The position numbers and the translations under genes are program-made. Of a stretch of 64,000 nt of DNA, positions 1-12,021 are shown one piece after another. The stretch is from Pomacea canaliculata (taxonomy: Eukaryota; Mollusca; Gastropoda; Architaenioglossa; Ampullariidae). Below the pieces are notes generated by a model that saw only the letters and a list, made by a program, of their open reading frames with translations, did not search any database and had not been told where the DNA came from. Numbering within the stretch: position 1 is the first letter of the stretch; each line of letters begins with the position of its first letter. The DNA is taken from the NCBI RefSeq assembly GCF_003073045.1, contig NC_037602.1, forward strand, positions 6,055,464 to 6,119,463, read 5' to 3'.

Positions 1-525
1 CCCACTGTGACAGCCTTGACCCTGGCGGCCATCTGCCTAGAGTACGCCGTGACCATCTTTTTCACGGTGACCCCTCTGGTGCGGAGGAGAGTGGTCCTGA
101 CCGGGGTCCTGCTTCCCTGGTTGCTGGGACTAGCGGCGTGGATCCCAGTGTACACCGCGCGAGTCATAACGTCTGGCGGCAGCTTCTCGGAGTCTTGCAC
201 CAGCGCCAACTGGACCCTGGCCGGTCTCGTGGCCCTCCTGGGCGCGTTCGGGTTTGCACCTTTGACCTTCCTGCTGGTGGCGCTGGTGCTTCTAGTCGTG
301 GCGCACTGCTGCCGCCAACCGGACGAGCGGCTTGCCGTGCGCACCATCATCGCCAGGAGCGAAGGGGTGTACCTGACCCACGAAATGTTCGACACGTTCA
401 TCGCCGGACTCATCTCCGTCGTCTTCAGCCTGCCTTTCTTGATAGAGCTGACCTCGCATTTAGAGTGTGACGTGTTCTTGGTGTGCCGGAGCACTGCAGG
501 ATACACCACTTTTGTGAGGTGCTGA
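1..525 (+). CDS. seven-helix receptor-like protein, partial (left part outside window)
   Basis: The reading frame is open from the window edge to a TGA at 523-525, so the true start lies outside. The visible part has about four hydrophobic helices: one ending in a VRRR loop, one with a central tryptophan (LLPWLLGLAAWIPVY), one long helix ending in HCCR, and a last one around SVVFSLPFLIEL. This spacing resembles TM3 to TM6 of a rhodopsin-like GPCR. No helix 7 or NPxxY motif follows; the ORF stops about 25 residues after the last helix. A usable donor (ACTTTT|GTGAGG near 513) could splice to a later exon, perhaps into the gene whose tail ends at 7771, but I cannot prove that link. Family assignment is inference from hydropathy pattern. 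Confidence 0.45.
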   Translation, partial: PTVTALTLAAICLEYAVTIFFTVTPLVRRRVVLTGVLLPWLLGLAAWIPVYTARVITSGGSFSESCTSANWTLAGLVALLGAFGFAPLTFLLVALVLLVVAHCCRQPDERLAVRTIIARSEGVYLTHEMFDTFIAGLISVVFSLPFLIELTSHLECDVFLVCRSTAGYTTFVRC

Positions 526-1133
526 GAACAGCGGAGTCTGTTTTCTTTCCGCCATCTGGATGCTGGGAGCAGAGTTCAGGCATGGCCTCTTCACCTCCTC
601 GGTCTGCTGTTACAAATATTGTGACATGGATGTAGAAGGACCAGTGACCGTGAGATAAGTTTTGCTTTTTTTCACAACCACTCTCCACTCCCCCCACCTT
701 AATTTTTTTATATAAAAAACCTTATAAGACAATACATTTAAGCTAATTGAAGCTTGGCAAGAGCAATCACAGTGTTTATGAGACAAGGCTCTATACTGAT
801 GCACCAAGCTGTGTTATAACTGAAGTATCACATTTGTAAGACAGGTGTGAGTGTGCGAGCACGCGTGCTCTTGAGAAAGCGTGCACGTGCATGCAGTGGT
901 GTGGTTTGTAATATATATATGTGCGTGTGAGTGGGTAAAAAAAAAAGATGCGCAATTACACCAACCAGTGTAAATGGTTGCCAGTCCATCTCACCAGGAA
1001 TTGTTATCAGCAACTCCAGTATTCTAAAGATTTTTTTTCACGGATCAACAAACATCCGACACGGACTATCAAGCAGCCTATCGCAGGCGTGAAACTAATT
1101 TTCAGGAGTTAATTTTCGCGTGGCTTGCGATGG

Positions 1134-1218
1134 AGGCAAGTGTATGAGTACACCTTCCTTCCCAGCATTCACCGGAAGGCAAGTGTATGAGTACACCTTC
1201 CTTCCCAGCATTCACCGG
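1134..1218. repeat. two-copy tandem duplication, 43-bp period
   Basis: A 42-base unit beginning AGGCAAGTGTATGAG and ending TTCACCGG occurs twice back to back with one extra A between copies. The copies are identical, which implies a recent duplication or an assembly artefact. Confidence 0.9.
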
Positions 1219-3659
1219 GGCTCTCTCGGATGAACCTAAAGATCTGGAAAGGTTCTGTATAATTCTCGATAATCTGAAAATACCGCCCAGTATCCTTCAC
1301 CATGACTTGAATGTCGAAGACCTCTGTACTTCAAGCGGAATCTTCATTTGTGAATTCCAATCTCCCAAGGAAGCAGTTCACATGAAGACGTGCGAAGGGA
1401 GGAGCTGACAAAACCACAAGTCTGACCTAATGCTGTATGGCATCTGGCACACCTGTTGTGCTGCACTATTCATTTTAACTCACAGAAAACGGGTACAGTC
1501 AGTCACTGATTGATACACTTACCGAAAGGATCATTACAAAAGAATGTGAATGATGTGAAACTAAAATATTTTTAGTTTCGATTTCAATATATTGTGTCTA
1601 ATCCTTTTAAGTTAGACCGAAGTACAGTCTGTAATAATGAGACGGACCTGCTGTAGCTAGGAGTTGTGTTGATGTGCATCCAACAGAATGTCTGAAGTAT
1701 AGTCTACAATTTTTATAATTACCGAAACATTTAAATAAACAGAGCAAGACAGACAAGGGAGGACTTGTAAGACTCGCTGGTCGAGTCGGAGGAACTTGCT
1801 AGTAACACGTAATGCATTTCAACCTGTTACAGACATCTTGACGTGGCTTGTGTGTTCTTTTAAATTTCTGTGATGGTGTGATGATGATCTTAGACTACAT
1901 TCTGCATCTTTAACTCGCACATGTGACGTGTATAAAAGGCTTGTATAGATATATATGTCAAACTATGGTTTCAATATACGATTGCATTCTAGAGGTTCTC
2001 ACTTTTTGATGCAGACATTTGTGAGTAGGACAGAGGGACTAGTGAAAGATATATGTGTGTGTGCTTTCCATTTTACTGTTTCCTTTTTCGAATCTTTGTT
2101 TTTAGCTCATAAAACTAAAAAGCTCTTTTTTTCTGCTTGTTTGTGTTTCACCTATAATAATTCATCAATCACGAAAATGTCATTAACCAAGAATGTTACA
2201 TCATTTGAGAAACATTCTGAATGATCAGGAAATAATCTGTCTTCGTTGATAAATAAATATGCGCTGTGTTGGGTGTCGAACAATCACCTGAGTTTTCATG
2301 CCTGATAAAGAACTTTTTTATCTTTTTACGGGGCGTGAGATTTTCCTCTCGCCTTTCAGAAATATTTCCCTGCACTGTCATCAACAATTACTCACTTGTT
2401 GGAAAGGAATAATAGTCCTTCTCTGAGCATGTGCGCACATGTGTGTGTGTTTTCGTATACGTTCTGTTTTAAGGGTATAGGAGTGATTTTTTTTTTTAAC
2501 TAGGCTGGCCAATCCACGACACGTCATTGCATGCATCTCTGTTGTTTGCGTGAAACTGTTTTTAAATGCCTAAAAAAGATTTAGACAACATTTTAAGGAA
2601 GAAAAACAAAACAACAAAAACTTCAAAGAAACAAATACCCGACGACTTAGCTACAGACAAACTACAAAGTTGCACTGAAAGAACTTTTTAACCAGATACA
2701 TTTTATGGAATTTGTACGCGTGAGACAAATTTGTACTGAAACAGTTGCAATAGTCACAATGTAGGATAAGGATGCACCGCATGTATACTTGACTGGAAAG
2801 AAACTGAGAGGTTTACTTAGACAAAGATCAAATTTGAGACAAGAAAGAACAGGGCCTGAGTAATTGAAGACTAAGCCTAAGACTAAGGTCTTTGGTGCAA
2901 ATCGTATGAACAGCAAACGACAGTTATAACAGTCATGTTGGTGAACATATTCTCCCTGTAACACTCTTCTGGCCACATTTGACGTGGAGGGATTTTACTT
3001 CCTTTTTTTTTCTTTCTTGGATTTGAACACTGTCGGAACAGTTTGGCTTATTAGCATAATTTTGAAATTCTTGAATGTGTTCTGGCCGGAAAGTAAGAAT
3101 TTTTAAATTGTTAAAGACAGAAAACATGGGCTGTTCTGTTTGCATTCCACTTTAATTCAATTGCTTTGTTCCCAAAGATTTCGCGTAAAATTAAAAAAAT
3201 GTAAGAGCTCCAATCACATTCGACAACATGTTTCTCTTCGCATTCTTGAGGCGTTTGGCAACTGGCAGTCTTCCCACCTTCCGGCATCACTGGTAGCTGC
3301 TTCAACGTCCATCACTACATAACCTGACTAGTCACGTGTTTTACCCGTTTGTGTAGACAGTCGTCCTGCTTACTATTTTTGAATAGAACTACCAAAATGT
3401 TTTGGGAAACAAACACTGAAGTCCCCACGTGAAGTGATAAATCTGAAAGACTTAAAAGATACTTTTCTACGAACAACACAAGGATGCAGATGTCTGGTAG
3501 AATGCTCATGCACATAAAAATAAATAAAATAAATAACTGAACTCTGTTGTATAGAGGTTGGCAAGCTGGCTCAGTTCTAAGTCTGAGGACATACCAATGA
3601 AAGCTCACTAATCAAACCACATGTGTGTGTGTGAGAGAGAGAGAAAGCAAGAGATTTGC

Positions 3660-3850
3660 CCAGTTGTTGACCTTTAGAGGAGTCACCATACAAGAGTATG
3701 CCGTGGCAATCTAGTCCAACACAGGGATAGGGACCTGAAGGCATAAAACTGTTTGGAAGGTTAGAGGCAGATTCTGAACCAATGACCCCGGATTCTGACT
3801 GTCAGTGACAAACATTGTTATCGCCTTCCTCACGCTGCCCGAGAAAAAAA
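3660..3850 (-). mobile_element. possible SINE-like sequence
   Basis: Read on the minus strand, the segment starts near GGGCAGCGTGAGG, contains a loose A-box-like stretch followed by GGTTCAGAATCTG, which resembles a degenerate Pol III B box, and is bordered by an A/T homopolymer (3844-3857 on the plus strand). There is no clear target duplication. This is pattern recognition only. Confidence 0.25.
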
Positions 3851-4977
3851 AAAAAAGACTTGGATGTAAAGTTTAGTTTCCTGCAAATAGACTCCTGCAG
3901 GTGATTAGAAACTGGGATGTGGCTTGAAACTGATGTACGGCAGACAGCGATGGTGCGTTCCTAAACAAATGGCATGTCTAAGTGGCATTTAGAGAAAAAA
4001 GGTTTAGCGCCCTGTACCATCAGCCATCCGGCATCTTAACTGCGGCAAGTTTCCAAGCCACCACCTCAGCACACCTGTCTGTGAGTGAGTGAGTGACGGA
4101 GGAATACTTTTCGTAATAAACGCACGGAAGCTTGGTTTGAGTGTTCCTGTCCTAAATGGGGGACTTTTTTTTTTACTAGATGGCAAGTTATAATTTCCTT
4201 ATTATGTGTGGTGAATACTTGTACTTTTCACTATTTCTGCTGCGTTACACCCAGAAACAAAAATAAATCTTGTAATATAGCGGCTTTTAAAAGTTTATTC
4301 AATATCGATGTAAAAGATTTTTCCTTTTTTGTTCATCCACTATGATCTCGGACGTGCTGTAGCGATTCTATTGTAATTACCTTTTGTTAATTAACATTGT
4401 TTTCATTACAACCTTGCATTTCCAGACAAGCCAAAGTAAGATTGGTTGAGCAGGTGATGGAAATGCAATTACTTCGTTCAGGTAAAAAAAGGCAAAAAGA
4501 TAAGAATGGGAAAATGCTTAGGTTGTTTTTATTTAATGATTTATTACCCTGGTGAAATGCTTTGATATTCTGGTCCCAGTTAAAGGAATATTACTTCTAA
4601 ATATTTAAAGTTGTAGGTAATCTAATAAAATGAAGGCAGAATTTGAGACAGAAGGGTAGAAGACAAACAGACATAGTGCTTATGCAAGACAAACAGATAG
4701 ACTGACAGACCGGAAGCAATAATGAAGTGAAGCTTGGTTACACAAACCACAACGCTGACGTCGATTTCAAGATGGAGAGATTGTATGCAAAGTAATCACA
4801 TTACTACTTACTTAGAGACATTTTTAGTCGTTCAGCTTGTCTGTCACTCATCCGAAACTTATAAATTCTGCTCCTCCTTGCTCCGAAATGTACTCCATTA
4901 ATTTGATTGTGATTTAATAAAAGTTTCCATGACGCATTTTGTTTTGACGTTATCACACAATTTTTGCGTCACCAAAG

Positions 4978-7771
4978 TTTGACGTGATCGCCGACATCAT
5001 GAGCCGTGGCAGCAAAGGTTGTAGCAGGAGAGCGGCACAAAGGGCCAGGGTAAGATACTGGGGCAGGTGTAGATGCACACGGTCAACAGCAAATCTGGCA
5101 GCGGGCATGCTACCACCTGGGTTCAAGAAGGATTCGAGAACCTGGCTGCACAAGAATCCCAAGCCCAGATCCGAAGATGTCGACAAGACTGCGGTGCTGA
5201 GACGCTTTCTGGACAACGAGAGGACCCACGAGGACTGCTCGCCTTACTTTCTCGTGGAACATGCCGGCAAGCAGTTCAAGAAGGACTCGCGGACCTGGCT
5301 ACACAAGTCCTCTCTTAAGAAGCAACAACAGCAGCTGAAGTCGCGCCGGAAGTGCCCGGGACCTGTCGCCGGGGATGGCTGTCGCGAGCCGGTAAAGTAG
5401 CCACCACCATGTTTTAAGTTAGAATACCTACATTCCCATTGTCAAAAAATAAAATAAGTATAGCAAAGTTAGAAATACTTCTATCTGCACTTTTTCTTGT
5501 GTCTCTCTGAGTTCATAGCCTATCCTTGTGTGCGTGCGCGCGCATGTGCTTGAATGCATACATGCATGTTTATGAATGCGTATGCCTGCGTGCGTACTGT
5601 GCACGGCAGGAATTTGCCCGCAGCAACACAGACGTGCGGATTGGTCTCCAGGATAAGCTTCGCCACAAGGGATCCACCATCCACTCAAGCGACTGCGACA
5701 TCCTCAGCAACGACCACAGCATGCGCAACGTGCTGCGCAAGAAGCGGGGCGACACGGCGCTGATGCACAACATTCCTACTCGCCGACCTTACCGCACGCT
5801 GTCGGAGGAGCGCCTGGGGGATGAGGTCAACAGCATCATGGCCTACAACTGCCTCAACACCTACAGCAACAGTGGTAAAGCTGCCTGCCTTTGTGTGCGC
5901 GTGCGCAGGTGTAATTGATTTTTGTACTTTATGTGTACAAATAAAATGTATTAAATATTTTATTGTAGGAAATGTGTGTAGAAGAAAACGTGTTCGGAGT
6001 TAACCTAACCCTATCCACATGGGTTTAAACCAGGTAATGTAGTAGTAAAAGCATATCGGTTGTGAACTTTTCAGTCAGAGCTAGGAGAAATGCCAGCCAA
6101 GCTGATGTATAGTGTGATTGGTCCTGTCTCCTGCAGGAGAGCGCGTAACGGAGTTGGCAGACGAAACCACCCACGCAGTCCCAGGGGAAGACAACTGCAA
6201 CCAGCAGCAAAGGATGTACTTTGAAGGCACCCTCCCGCACAACAGGTATCTCTGTTCCTACCCGTCCATTGTTACAGACGACAAATGGAGGGAGACGGTG
6301 AGGGTGAAGTCGGATACCTCGTCGTCGGACAACTCCAAAGGGTCGATGGAGACCTTGGCCCCCATCTATGATGATATGTAAGTGTAGACATGTCATGACA
6401 TCATCATCATCATCATCATCGAATTTACTAATTCATGCCTCGGTGGGGAGGATTGAAAAGTAATATATTGTTTTTTGCCGGAATATAAAAATGTGGAAGG
6501 TCTTCTAAGCCAGGGGAAACAAGCCCTGCTGTTTCTGTAGTCATGAGTTTTCTCCCCTGTGGAACAAACCCATAAAAGACCCGAATTCGCTGACGCTAAT
6601 GAATCCGTCTCATTAGTTTAAAAGGCGTGATCAAACTACATTTAAATATTGTAAATGCTGCCTGCGCTGTTTTGAATTTATAGTAGTGCATGAGATAAAA
6701 GACGATAGGAGCAGAAGACGGCGATAATGGGTTGAAAAATAATAATAAAAAAAATTTACCGTTAAACGTAACTACAAAACAAAAGAAGAAAAAAAAATAT
6801 ATAAAATAGTAACAAAGCTGAGCCTGTGCTCCATCCCTCTGTCTTTCATTGTTTTTCTCTGTCTGCATATCTGAATTTGGATTTGTGAGTGTGAGGGTGT
6901 GGGTGTGTGGTTTTGGGAATATAGTTTTAAAATGTTTCTTATTTAGTCGGGTATTTACATGGACTGTAGGTGTTTGTGTGAGATGATAGTTTGAGTGGAA
7001 GTAAGTTGTTATTAAGTTTTTATTATAAGTTTTATTATCAGCCAGTTGTTTTACCACGTCTTTTAATTTCTCCTAGTGAGATAATAAAGTTACATTGAAT
7101 TGAATTGAATTGAATTGAATATCTGTTAGAAAAGTTCTACTTTAAATCAGCGTCTGTGACTTCACCATGCTACACAATTAGTGCAGTGATACAATTTCAA
7201 GCTTTTATAGACATGTCCACCCTTAGACACCATCATATTGATTCTGAATTCTCCCTAGGCTAGGTACGTCGTTCACTTACTAAAGTTTAATAACTTTTAC
7301 TCCCTCCGTGAATCGTGTCAACAGATCTTGCAGCTAATTGAATCCTTTTTGAATCTTCTACCATATGGATCTACTAATGAAAAATACATTCCTTTATACA
7401 ATTAATAACAGCGAATATGTAACGAGTGTCCATCTCCAAATGTCTCTGATCTTGTACAATGTACCCGACTGTTTGGGAGTGGGTCTGGCTTCGGAAGAAA
7501 TACGTCTTTATGCTTTGTAACCTCCCCTTTCCTGCTTCACAGCTACAACACGAACGACAAAGGGGAGAGGATTTCATCCCCCGGCATGCCTCACTCCGCA
7601 TCCGACAAGCTGTGGGTCTACCCGACCGATAGCCGATCGTCTGTGGGTAGCACGTGCGTGGAGAACGCGCAGCTGAAGATGATGTCGCTGTGCGCCTCCC
7701 CACCGGCAGTTCGTGCTCCGATGGGCTCCATATCTGAAGAGGACCTCAAGAGCAGCGACGTCGACATGTGA
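4978..7771 (+). CDS. 3' part of a multi-exon gene encoding a long hydrophilic (probably cytoplasmic) tail; function unknown
   Basis: Four coding exons fit one frame: an open block from about 4978 to 5391 (5' limit uncertain), 5610-5874, 6137-6377 and 7543-7771, with phases 0, 1 and 2 at the three junctions and donors GTAAAG, GTAAAG and GTAAGT. The last exon ends in SSDVDM and a TGA at 7769-7771. The product is charged, serine- and arginine-rich and lacks hydrophobic helices. An 11-residue motif FKKDSRTWLHK occurs twice in the first exon (near 5125 and 5277). An acidic/tyrosine segment (APIYDDIYNTNDKGE) spans the last junction and could be a signalling tail. A strong donor (AGG|GTAAGA at about 5051) suggests the early part of the first block may be split differently. 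I do not recognise the family. It could be the intracellular tail of the receptor at the left edge. Confidence 0.6.
6396..6421. repeat. (ATC)n microsatellite
   Basis: Seven tandem CAT/ATC triplets lie just downstream of the donor at 6378 in the last intron of the tail gene. Confidence 0.85.
7071..7122 (+). repeat. (TTGAA)n tract, possible non-LTR element 3' tail
   Basis: The run ATAATAAAGTT is followed by about five TTGAA units. Short pentamer tails of this type behind an AATAAA-like signal are seen at the 3' ends of some animal non-LTR elements, but no coding remnant is visible upstream, so the mobile-element reading is weak. Confidence 0.4.
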
Positions 7772-7828
7772 TGCCCACCATCTGGACTCACAGCGTCGCC
7801 AACAACAGCAGATCCTTCGGCGCATGCG

Positions 7829-7900
7829 CATCAGTCAAAGCTTGACCTTAATGAACTTCGCATCGGTCAGCGCTTGACCTTAATGAACTTCGCATCGGTC
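7829..7900. repeat. 32-bp tandem repeat in the 3' UTR of the tail gene
   Basis: A 32-base unit (CATCAGTCAAAGCTTGACC... then CATCGGTCAGCGCTTGACC...) occurs twice at 7829-7860 and 7861-7892, with a third partial copy to 7900. It starts 58 bases after the stop codon at 7771. Confidence 0.85.
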
Positions 7901-10195
7901 GTGCTGTGATGTGTTGCAATGTAAGAAAATACACTCTGTGTACAGCAAGGCTGGCTCAGTTCAGAATGTCTTACTCGAGTTACCTTTAAACGAAAAGATA
8001 GAAGAATCTTTCTTTTTCTTTCTCCACACGTTTCACATGCCTAGGAGGCTTTTATTTTGTGTGGAAGTGTGTATGTTGTGAGGCTGACATGAAAGTTAAA
8101 ATCGAGAAAAAAAAAGTGCATACGCACCCCCAAAGACACGCATACCCTGCACAAAACTTTATTCAACAGACTTACAGAAAACTTCAGGTGGAGTAACTTG
8201 GAGGTATTCATTGGAGTTGCTGAATTTACTACAACTGGTATAAATGAAAAGAAGGAAATAGTTCAAATAACCAAACCAAATTAGAAATCAGTCTAGACAG
8301 TCAATCAAACAAATATAAAAAAATAACAGTTTTAAAGGCAGTTAATAGGCAAAGATTTTATTTTCTAAATGTCTAGGGGGTATAGGAAGAGATATGGAAA
8401 ATTTTTTTTTATCTCGATGTGTTCTGCGTCGATAAATAAACATTGTTTTTGATTTATTTGACCTGAAATTAATAAAGATGGTCAAAGAGTGACGAATGAA
8501 GCTGGAGTTTGGAATGAACAACAGGAGACATTTCTTTAAAGGCTATATGCGCCTTATGAGTTTAAAAGAAAAATGACTAAGTACTGAGAAAAGTTTTAGC
8601 AACTCGATACAAGTACAAAGATATTGTGGGAGATCCACGCCTTGAAGTTATTGGTATTAATTTTTATAGTTCCAGCCTGGACACTATGGCAATGTCTGCA
8701 GCTTAAAAAAATCTTGTGTTTCTGTATTAAGCCTGAAACTTCTAAACCAATGCAAACCATTCAGGGCTCAAAATTGCTAATAAATCTGCCATTGTTAATT
8801 CAAAGAGGCTTTAACAATATGCCCAACCTTTTATAACGAATCTGGATCATTTCGGTCTCATGATAAACTTGCACAAAAGAATTACATGAAAATGAACTTA
8901 AACATGTATGGACTTATTCTAAAAGTATGTCAGTCCACAAAAGATTTTTAACTAAAGATAACGCAGCGCTGGAAATCAAAGAGATGATGAAGATACTAAA
9001 TTCTGTGTCTAAAGGATTAAGATTAAATTCTGACTTTGAATACTGATAACTCAAAATAAAGCAAGAAAATATTAAAAAGGTTTAAGTACCATACTGTCTG
9101 TAAAATCGTTGGTATAATAATTTTAAACTAATAAATGTACTTTTTGTAATGAAAAAGAAAAATCAAACATCAATTTTGAAACCTTAATATAGCTTAGAAT
9201 TTTTGAACTAATATCGGAACAAATTCCTTTCGGAGAGATGTGTGATTATTTGTAACTTGATAGTGGAATGTATTCGCTTACCTTTATATAACACATAGTT
9301 TAAAGCAAAATGTGACTTTGACTAATTATTGAAGGCAAATTTTTTAATAACAAGTCTGAGATAGAGAGGTTTAACTCTTATCTGTATGAAAATATACAAC
9401 TAACAACAAAACAGGTCCACCCTATGCTCTCTTCTCGTCCTGAGATCATTTGACTTTAAGAAATTAATTTTGTCTATCCTGATTCTACGATGCATTTACA
9501 ATGTTTATTTACCTGCGTTTCTCCTTACTGTAGAAACCATGATTTTCTATTTCTTTCTCATATATGTGTGTTGTAGTTGGATTTGTTTAATATATCTATA
9601 TAAGTGCATGGAAAATAAATAAATCAAACTGTTGCCAATATAAGGCATGTAATTCAAGCACAAATTCATCTGTCACGACAGATATCAGGGTCTGGCTTCG
9701 TCACAGAAGCGCTTCATTAGATTAAATCACACGACATAGGTCTGTGCTGATTTGAAGGAATGAAATAAAATATTGTATCTTTATCCATTCCATTGAAAAT
9801 ATGTAACCGAGTGGTGGGGTTTTGGACTGACAACAACCGTCCAGCACTCAAATAAAAGCAGGAACCGTCAGCAGGTGCAATCCTCTAAAGGGATTCTAAA
9901 GGCAAAATAAAACTGCTTAGAATCGCGTAAAGAGTATGATAAATTTGAATCTCGTCTATTTATGTGTGTGTTTATGTGGAAAACGTTGAAGGTTTTTAGA
10001 AGAATGTTGTGTTTAATAACAGAAATTACACGGGACTCTTTTTTGCTTCTACTAAACCTTACGTCATTTGAACTTCACAAATAACATCGGGCCCTCTACA
10101 AATATACAAACTGTAGCTGGAACGTGTAGTAGAGTTTTCATTCAACTATTGTTCACAGTAATTGTGTAGGTCTGCGTCATTAGGTTTGGTTTACA
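7901..10195. other. AT-rich intergenic stretch
   Basis: No supported gene. Short ORFs such as the 70-codon one at 8624-8836 have no recognisable family or splice support. The sequence is mostly unique-looking and A/T-rich up to the solo LTR at 10196. Confidence 0.5.
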
Positions 10196-11124
10196 TGTCG
10201 CGTGTCAGCGATTGTGCTGTCATCCTTGTATGCCTCCCATACTGAGCTAACCCATCGTTAGGTGTTTTCTTCACGCTTTTGTCCCCTCTTTGTCTTACGT
10301 CTTGCGCGCGCGCGCACAGCTTCCTTGATGCGTCATTTTACTTTTTCCTTTTTTGACGTCATGGGTAGTCGTCATCAAGTAACAGACGGTGCTGGACCGT
10401 GGCCATGACAGTCAGAGTTTTTCATTTTGTATCGACCGATCTGCCACAAGCCGTTTTGGGCTTATTTTTTGTTCTTCTTCACTCTTCCACCTGTTGTTGT
10501 TTTTCGCTCTTCCTTCGTGTCACCGTGTCTTCACATCCTTTGTTCGCGTTGCTGTCCGTCATCGTGTCGAGCGTCCACCCTGCACCATCATCATCATCTC
10601 GTCGGCGAGTGAGCTCGCGACCCTGCTGCACCAGTGTGCGGAAAGGCTTTCGACTGAACACCTAGAGCAGGAATCTTCGAGCAGAAGTTCTCGTGGCCAG
10701 TGGCCGGCCCACATCATCGCATCTGGACGAGAAGACAGAGGGGTGGGGGTACGTCTTTAGAGCGGCAAGCAAGGCCAGAGGGCGGGCTGCCGTCTGTGGA
10801 CATCTTCAACGGACTTCTAAACTGTCACCCTGCAGTGCATGCGGGTGATGTATTGTATATACGGTGACTGGGATTAGCCTGTGCACAGGGCAGCTGATTT
10901 GTCTTATTTTAATTTATCTATTTTTTGTTTGTTTGTTGGATTGTTCGCGCTGATCTATATTTGTTCATGTGAGAGTGTGGAATGTTTGATTTTTGATTCC
11001 TATCAGTATTATTTTTGTGGCTATTAAATTAGTTTTGTTTGTTACGTGAATTTTGTCTTTGTCATTTCTGTGTATGGTCTGCGCTAAGTTGAAGTTCGAC
11101 TGGCTTCGTCGCGACCACGCGACA
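10196..11124 (+). mobile_element. solo LTR of an LTR retrotransposon (929 bp)
   Basis: The element starts TGTCGCGTGTCAG and ends GACCACGCGACA, so the ends form a 9-bp inverted repeat with TG...CA termini. It is flanked on both sides by the 5-bp sequence TTACA (10191-10195 and 11125-11129), a perfect target-site duplication. A CRE-like TGACGTCA lies at 10354-10361 and an ATTAAA near 11024 could act as a polyadenylation signal. No gag, pol or second LTR is attached, so this is a solo LTR left by recombination. The 5-bp duplication fits Ty3/Gypsy-type integrases, though other LTR families share it. Related to the LTR at 12022-12568 by its termini and the shared GGNTTCGTCGC segment before the 3' end. 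Confidence 0.85.
10354..10361 (+). promoter_or_regulatory. CRE-like site inside the solo LTR
   Basis: A perfect TGACGTCA palindrome lies 158 bases inside the LTR. LTRs often carry such promoter elements; activity here is inference. The sister LTR has a related TTTGACGTAATT in a comparable position near 12096. Confidence 0.5.
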
Positions 11125-12021
11125 TTACATATGGACATTTAGTGAATGCAAATTGCTAGAAAATATTTCTTTTAACAATTCCGTCTTTCTGGCAATTTTC
11201 TATTCCTCTGTTCGTCTGTTTATTCGAAATCAGTAACCTTCCCTGAGTAAAGCGCTCACTGTACTATTACCTTGACTTGTATTTATGAATCATATTTCCC
11301 AATTTTTTACTTACCCGGACTAGGTATATCATAGCATAATAAGAAATAATGTGACTTACTGTGAAAGCCATACACTAAACTATTGATAACACACAAACAG
11401 TAGAAGCTAAAAAGCTCTCACTGGCTCTTTCTCCCCACTCCTACCCCTACCCTGATATTTTCTACTTCTGTTTCAATCCTCTTTCGTATAGAACGAATGT
11501 TTCAAGTATGACAAGTGCATTGAATGACATTAAGCTTTCTATACACGTTTCAATTGAAGAAAATAAAAAAGAAAAATTCAGCATATCTTACTGTTACCAA
11601 ACAATCTCTGATAACAGTTAACAGACAAATTTAAGGTTGTAATTAAAACATACATTTTCTGAGCACGTTGCTGATTACGTGTTACACAGACAGCAACTTA
11701 TGGCGTATATCACTAACTGGCAGATAAATACTGAATCAGATTGAGTTGTAAACAGCCCTAGAGCAAATCTCAATCAAAAAAGAAAAGAAGAAGAAAAAAA
11801 GAAAAGAAGAAGAAAAAAAAAAAGGGAAAGGAGAGCGGTCACCAGGGAGCAAGGTTGGGCGGGAAAAGAAATCCATTGTGAGAAAGAAGCCATATTGAAC
11901 TGTGAGGAATATGTTGTGAGAACATTCGAGTAACATTTATCTGCGTGAAAATCTGTTGTGACAACGGAGTAACATCTATCCGTGGGGATATTTCAGGGTA
12001 CGAACGGAGAAGGGAGGGAGT
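11125..12021. other. intergenic stretch between the two solo LTRs
   Basis: No gene seen. It contains a pure purine tract (A/G-rich, about 11774-11833) and ordinary AT-rich sequence. It is not LTR-retrotransposon internal sequence: each LTR has its own different target duplication. Confidence 0.6.

Larger units (their letters stand above)
526..4977. other. AT-rich stretch without a convincing gene
   Basis: I see no supported exon here. It contains a perfect 14-bp palindrome at 857-870, a 43-bp tandem duplication at 1134-1218, a 73-codon ATG ORF at 1187-1408 that overlaps the duplication and has no recognisable family, homopolymer tracts, and a possible SINE around 3660-3850. If the receptor at 1-525 and the tail gene at 4978-7771 are one gene, this is its intron. 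Confidence 0.5.

Noticed and set aside
1187-1408. 73-codon ORF as a real small gene
   Set aside because: No family, no splice or promoter evidence, and its start lies in a tandem duplication; mentioned only as part of the stretch.
10389-10760. 123-codon ORF and overlapping ORFs in three frames
   Set aside because: They lie wholly inside the solo LTR; pyrimidine-rich low-complexity sequence keeps several frames open.
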